The notes under the pieces are model-generated. The model searched no databases, was not told where the DNA came from, and was given only the letters and a program-made list of their open reading frames with translations. This document shows, one piece after another, positions 6,028-8,994 of a DNA stretch of 8,994 nucleotides. Numbering within the stretch: the first letter of the stretch is position 1; the number at the start of each line of letters is the position of its first letter. Made by a program: the position numbers and the translations under genes. This DNA comes from Methylomarinum sp. (GTDB lineage Bacteria; Pseudomonadota; Gammaproteobacteria; Methylococcales; Methylomonadaceae): assembly GCA_013139755.1 (NCBI GenBank), contig WTAG01000649.1, positions 1 to 8,994 on the forward strand, written 5' to 3'.

Positions 6028-6773
6028 ATAAAACGACCCCCAGCATTTTAATTCTATTTATTATCATTACCCTGTCTGCATGGGGTTTTATGATTTATCA
6101 ACAGTGGCAAATGACCAGTTTGCCTATGTCAGAAATGTGGATGCCACCCGCGACAGCAGAACAATGGCGACTCAGTGATTTTGCCGTTGTTTATGTCATG
6201 TGGGCAGTGATGATGGCCGCCATGATGTTACCTTCCGCGCTGGGGATGATTAAAGTTTATAGTAAAAGCTGTCAGCAACGCTATGGCAGTGACACACCCT
6301 ACAACATTATTTTTGGTTTTGCTTATTTGTTGGTCTGGTTTGCATTCAGCATAGTGTTAACCCTGTTGCAATGGCAACTACATGGTTTGCACTGGCTAAC
6401 AGGCATGATGGATAACAGCAATACACCATTAGCGGCCACCATACTTATCGTTGCAGGTGTTTATCAGTTCACCACATTAAAAAATGCCTGCTTAAAACAC
6501 TGTCGTTTACCTATTAGCTTTTTGTTAAATTACTGGCAAAATGGCAAGCTAGGTGCATTTAACATGGGTATTATTCATGGCAATACCTGTTTGGGATGTT
6601 GTTGGGCTCAGATGCTGATAATGTTTGCTGTTGGGGTTATGAACATAACGGCTATGGTTTTAATCACCTTATTTATCTTGCTAGAAAAAAGCTTGCCTGT
6701 GAATGAATCTATCATAAGCAAAACAGCGGGCGGTTTGTTTTGTCTTTGGGGTGTTGTGCTGCTTTTAAGATAG
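6024..6773 (+). CDS. DUF2182 family integral membrane protein, predicted metal-binding
   Basis: This 249-residue polytopic inner-membrane protein is of the DUF2182 family. Hydrophobic segments lie near 6-25, 54-75, 95-117, 136-152, 194-219 and 233-248. Potential metal ligands are clustered in family-typical motifs: MWAVMMAAMMLPSA (59-72), YQFTTLKNACLKHCRLP (147-163, with C156 and C160), HGNTCLGCCWAQM (185-197, with C189, C192 and C193) and the LLEKSLP segment (219-225). The start is taken as TTG at 6024, overlapping the DUF1326 stop as TTGA. The next ATG (6089) would cut into the first membrane helix, and no separate Shine-Dalgarno is present, so coupled translation is likely. It is the last gene of the operon. 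Substrate and transport direction are unknown; copper or another soft metal is a guess from the Met and Cys content. Confidence 0.86.
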   Translation: MNKTTPSILILFIIITLSAWGFMIYQQWQMTSLPMSEMWMPPATAEQWRLSDFAVVYVMWAVMMAAMMLPSALGMIKVYSKSCQQRYGSDTPYNIIFGFAYLLVWFAFSIVLTLLQWQLHGLHWLTGMMDNSNTPLAATILIVAGVYQFTTLKNACLKHCRLPISFLLNYWQNGKLGAFNMGIIHGNTCLGCCWAQMLIMFAVGVMNITAMVLITLFILLEKSLPVNESIISKTAGGLFCLWGVVLLLR

Positions 6774-7093
6774 ATACGTCGATATCATTTGTTAATCTTA
6801 ATAAATCTATATTGGTTGATATATTTTAGCTAAATGAATCGGTTGGTTGCCTAAAGGGTGGGTGAGCTTTTTATTGAGTTAGAGAGAGTCAGTTATGTTT
6901 TTTAATTAAGTCTTGTTACTGTAGATTAACCATTTCAGATTGAATAAAATCATGATCATATAACGACGTCTAAACCAGTAATGCCATAAGAAGCTCTCAG
7001 GAAATAACCTGGATATGTAGCGTAGAATTTTATCTAAGTTGTTGCTGGTATAAGTATTAAAGTTTTAGTATAAATATTACAAACTGTTGGAGA
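6774..7093. other. Intergenic region, no gene seen
   Basis: About 320 bases of AT-rich sequence follow the DUF2182 gene. I find no convincing open frame on either strand, no strong terminator with a T-run, and no riboswitch I can recognise. A small inverted repeat, CAGG/CCTG (6998-7011), and a TATAAAT (7071-7077) that could act as a -10 for the next gene are the only visible elements, and both are weak. The promoter of the gene at 7100 should be in the right-hand part. Confidence 0.4.
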
Positions 7094-7099
7094 TTGATA

Positions 7100-7840
7100 A
7101 TGCGTTTATTGTTTATATTGATTTTTATTAGCTCTCCATTATGTGCAGAAGTTCAATTTGCACAGACTCCTCCTAGTCAACAGAATATCTCTGAATCTGT
7201 TGAGTTTAATCGACAAGAGTTACTCATGGCGATTAAATTAGTTGCCAAAACAAAAACAGGAGAAGAACTTACACCTTTTATAGATGAGTTGCTGCAACAA
7301 GATAAAATTCATCTAACAAAATTACAAAAGGGGCACTATGGCGAATCCGGGGAAGGTTGTGTCATAAAGGACGGTAAATATTATTATGAGGGACTTTTTA
7401 TTATGCTCAATGATACACTTACCTCAGCAGAAATGGCGAGCTCTTTAGTGCATGAAGTCACTCATTACCGTATGATCAAAGACCTGGTGGCATTAAACAT
7501 GAATTTCCCGGTTCAGGTAGCAGCCTTTGAAATTTCAGCATTTGCTACTCAATATGAATTTATTACTGAATTGGAGCGATTAAAGTTAATCGATTCTCAG
7601 CTTATGTTTACAGGTGATTCAAAAATGGTATCAGAAATAATGCATAATGCCTTTAAACTTAGAAACCACTGGTCTGAAAAAGATTATGATAAAGTCTACA
7701 ATCAACTTGTAGACTATGGTTATTCCTCGACTGAACTGAACAGGATAATTAGTCAACGAACTGAAGAAAACTGTTTCGGTATGGTTGCCAACATGCCTAA
7801 AAAATCAGTTGTATTAAAGCCAGAATTGATTGAAAATTAA
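7100..7840 (+). CDS. Exported HExxH-type putative zinc metallopeptidase, family not recognised
   Basis: The 246-residue product begins with a short hydrophobic signal peptide (about 1-16, PLCA|EVQ). The Cys at 15 is in a poor lipobox context (SPLC), so simple export to the periplasm is preferred over lipidation. The key feature is SSLVHEVTHYRM (114-125): H118, E119 and H122 make an HExxH zinc site. AAFEISAFATQYEF (141-154) follows about 20 residues later, with E144 as a plausible third ligand, as in gluzincin-type peptidases. The C-terminal half is rich in charged helices. ATG 7100 is preferred because GGAG (7089-7092) is 7 bases upstream; the in-frame TTG at 7094 would be too close. It appears monocistronic and convergent with the OmpA-domain gene. 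Proteolytic activity is predicted from the motif only. Confidence 0.72.
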   Translation: MRLLFILIFISSPLCAEVQFAQTPPSQQNISESVEFNRQELLMAIKLVAKTKTGEELTPFIDELLQQDKIHLTKLQKGHYGESGEGCVIKDGKYYYEGLFIMLNDTLTSAEMASSLVHEVTHYRMIKDLVALNMNFPVQVAAFEISAFATQYEFITELERLKLIDSQLMFTGDSKMVSEIMHNAFKLRNHWSEKDYDKVYNQLVDYGYSSTELNRIISQRTEENCFGMVANMPKKSVVLKPELIEN

Positions 7841-7867
7841 TATTATTCAATGACTCCTCCAATTTGA

Positions 7868-7886
7868 TCTGACGGTTAACTTCAGA
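7868..7886. terminator. Weak possible bidirectional terminator between convergent genes
   Basis: TCTGA (7868-7872) and TCAGA (7882-7886) form a 5-bp stem with a 9-base loop in the 55-bp gap between two convergent genes, followed by CTTTATT on the plus strand. The stem is short and the T-tract imperfect, so this is a positional argument more than a clear signal. Confidence 0.25.
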
Positions 7887-7895
7887 CTTTATTGC

Positions 7896-8489
7896 TTAAT
7901 TTGCCTTACGAAATTGAACCCTTCTATTAGCTGCTGCGAATGGATCAACACCTGGTAATGACTGACTCTCTCCCATTCCGGTAACAAATAATCTATTGGC
8001 AGCAATATTAAAATTATTTCTTAAGTAATTTTTGACTGATTGCGCCCTTCTCTCAGATAAATAGCGATTATATTGTTCTGATCCAGCTGCATCAGTATGA
8101 CCTTCAATCACCAGCCTTTCAGAAGAAAAGTCAGGCAGACTTAGCATACGTCCAATTTCGTTTAAAAAAAACTTTGATCCCTCAAGAATCTCAGAAGAAT
8201 TATAAGCAAACTTAATGGGTAAACCGATCACTGAACTTTGCTGCTTAGCTGCTATTGGTTCAGGCAAAGTTTGTGGCGAATTTTTAGGTTTTCCAAAACT
8301 AATTGAGCGCATCTTTATACCATCTGACTTCGTTGCTGGCATTTCAGACAGTGAATTGGAGAACAAAATACTCCCCATTTCCTCAGCTGACGGCGCTTTA
8401 TCAGAATACATTTTAACGCCCTGAGCATGTCCATTTATATGCAAAAAGACCAGAAAAAAGCCACAACTTATTTGTTTAAATATAGACAT
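7896..8489 (-). CDS. Exported OmpA C-terminal domain protein (peptidoglycan-binding)
   Basis: This 197-residue protein has a signal peptide (about 1-22, GHA|QG), a low-complexity linker region (about 24-85) and a C-terminal OmpA-like domain (about 88-197). The peptidoglycan-binding motif is intact: VIEGHTDAAGSEQYNRYLSE (127-146) followed by RRAQSVKNYL, with D133 and R148 at the spacing of D271 and R286 in E. coli OmpA. The domain ends with NRRVQF. No beta-barrel is visible, so it is probably a periplasmic protein that grips the cell wall. The segment with MRSISFGKP (60-68) lies in the linker; I cannot assign it. AGAGG lies 8 bases before the ATG. It follows the repeat protein gene on the same strand after 71 bp, so they may form an operon in which this protein anchors or handles the exported repeat protein. 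Confidence 0.88.
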   Translation of the reverse strand: MSIFKQISCGFFLVFLHINGHAQGVKMYSDKAPSAEEMGSILFSNSLSEMPATKSDGIKMRSISFGKPKNSPQTLPEPIAAKQQSSVIGLPIKFAYNSSEILEGSKFFLNEIGRMLSLPDFSSERLVIEGHTDAAGSEQYNRYLSERRAQSVKNYLRNNFNIAANRLFVTGMGESQSLPGVDPFAAANRRVQFRKAN

Positions 8490-8549
8490 TGCTAAAACCT
8501 CTTTTTATGAATAAAAAAAACATCCCTGTCGTCTATCCGTTTCTGCCTG

Positions 8550-8572
8550 ACTATCATGGATTATTCGATAGT
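8550..8572 (-). other. Intercistronic hairpin overlapping the stop of the repeat protein gene
   Basis: ACTATC (8550-8555) and GATAGT (8567-8572) form a perfect 6-bp stem with an 11-base loop that contains the stop codon at 8561-8563. A run of eight T on the minus strand (8520-8513) lies about 30 bases further on, too far for a classic terminator. It could protect the upstream message and allow higher expression of the repeat protein than of the OmpA-domain protein. Confidence 0.3.
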
Positions 8573-8851
8573 GATTGAACCGGTAGTTGCCGTATTATTT
8601 TTTCCAAGGGCAATTGTAGCGTTACCTTTGTTGACTGATTTATTCAAAACAATACTTTTACTCACTTTTGAGTCTTTAATATTAACTGAACCTGTGCTTG
8701 CTAAATTGTTTTTACCAAGCGCAATAGTGGCATTGCCTTTGTTAACGGATTTGTTCAAGACAATAGATTTTGTGACTTTTGATTCAGCCATCGCATTAAA
8801 TGACATAACTGATACGATGGTGATGATTGCTGCTGATGTTAAAGTTTTCAT
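8561..8851 (-). CDS. Small exported protein with two 37-residue tandem repeats
   Basis: The 96-residue product has a signal peptide (1-22, AMA|ES). The whole mature part is two tandem repeats, residues 24-60 and 61-96, of the form SKVxKSIVLNKSVNKGNATI followed by ALGKNNxAxTGSxxI. Twenty-two consecutive residues (28-49 and 65-86) are identical. The Asn/Lys/Gly/Thr-rich pattern, with alternating hydrophobic positions and a closing TGS-hydrophobic motif, suggests a short beta-solenoid or beta-strand stack, perhaps self-assembling or surface-associated. It is not a curlin, since the Gln/Asn spacing of CsgA repeats is absent. AAAGG lies 7 bases before the ATG. A possible -10, TATCAT (8909-8904, minus), lies about 55 bases upstream. 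It probably shares transcription with the downstream OmpA-domain gene. I do not recognise a characterised family. Confidence 0.8.
   Translation of the reverse strand: MKTLTSAAIITIVSVMSFNAMAESKVTKSIVLNKSVNKGNATIALGKNNLASTGSVNIKDSKVSKSIVLNKSVNKGNATIALGKNNTATTGSITIE
8564..8671 (-). repeat. Coding repeat unit 2 (36 codons)
   Basis: This is the second unit, encoding residues 61-96 and ending at the stop. It is one codon shorter than unit 1. Across the 22 identical residues shared with unit 1, about 12 codons differ silently, including one Ser coded AGT in one unit and TCT in the other. Confidence 0.85.
8672..8782 (-). repeat. Coding repeat unit 1 (37 codons)
   Basis: This is the first 111-bp unit of the repeat protein gene, encoding residues 24-60. 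It is directly followed by unit 2 in the same frame, so the period is exact. Confidence 0.85.
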
Positions 8852-8880
8852 GATGTGACCTTTGTTTGTTTAGGAAGTAG

Positions 8881-8896
8881 CGTTTTTCTTAAAACG
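8881..8896. repeat. Small perfect inverted repeat upstream of the repeat protein gene
   Basis: CGTTTT (8881-8886) and AAAACG (8891-8896) pair perfectly around a 4-base loop, about 30 bases ahead of the ATG at 8851. It could be an operator or a 5'-UTR hairpin. The remaining bases to the window end (8897-8994) show no gene. Confidence 0.3.
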
Positions 8897-8994
8897 TGGG
8901 TCTATGATACAAATTACAGCAGGATAAAGATGTGAGGGAATTACCTCGGTTTTGTGACTTATTTACGATTGTTTAGTGAGGGCAGGTAAGCGCA

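Noticed and set aside
6774..7093. Possible riboswitch or cyclic-di-GMP aptamer in the 320-bp gap
   Set aside because: I could not match the conserved core of any aptamer class I know, and no strong terminator or sequester stem precedes the next gene.
7100..7160. Lipoprotein signal for the HEVTH protein
   Set aside because: The residues before Cys15 are Ser-Pro-Leu, which do not fit the lipobox pattern of a small residue before Cys. An ordinary signal peptide with cleavage after LCA fits better.
8561..8851. Curlin (CsgA/CsgB) identity for the repeat protein
   Set aside because: The repeat period is 37 residues and the characteristic Gln/Asn positions of curlin repeats are missing.
8556..8858. 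100-residue plus-strand frame opposite the repeat protein gene, itself repetitive
   Set aside because: It is the antisense shadow of the two coding repeats. The minus-strand frame has a signal peptide, a good ribosome site and silent codon divergence, which identify it as the real gene.

Overview
The window is AT-rich bacterial chromosome (roughly 40% G+C by eye, not computed). It reads as a gammaproteobacterium: it has a PhoB-type Pho box, a sigma-54 enhancer-binding protein with a matching -24/-12 promoter, a DUF938 methyltransferase and OmpA-type cell-wall proteins. A methanotroph-like (Methylococcales) host is a guess only. I see no tRNA, rRNA, CRISPR array, insertion sequence or phage gene.

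Layout. (a) 1-204, minus: 5' end of an unrecognised gene that leaves the window. (b) 205-1601: a stand-alone periplasmic phosphate-binding protein (PstS type) behind a four-repeat Pho box, without pstCAB beside it, ended by a structured 3' region and a strong hairpin terminator that also faces the convergent regulator gene. (c) 1602-3164, minus: a sigma-54 activator with a Cys-rich N-terminal sensor-like domain resembling the MetOD1 family. (d) 3165-3408: divergent control region with a sigma-54 promoter, a candidate activator-binding dyad and a long leader. (e) 3409-6773, plus: a tightly packed five-gene run: DUF938 methyltransferase, beta-carbonic anhydrase, a short-chain dehydrogenase/reductase-like gene broken by one in-frame TAG, a DUF1326 protein with a CxCxxxCxC cluster, and a DUF2182 Cys/Met-rich membrane protein. 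(f) 6774-7093: non-coding, little visible. (g) 7100-7840, plus: exported protein with an HEVTH zinc-protease motif. (h) 7896-8851, minus: a small exported protein made of two 37-residue repeats, followed by an exported OmpA-domain protein.

The part most likely to be a little-described system is c-e. A sigma-54 activator with a putative ligand- or metal-sensing domain is divergent from a sigma-54 promoter and five coupled genes of seemingly unrelated biochemistry. The last two products form a soluble plus membrane pair rich in potential metal ligands. The natural reading is one regulon made of the activator and its target operon. The substrate or stress it answers cannot be read from the sequence. 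The secreted repeat protein plus OmpA pair at the right end is a second, separate envelope module.
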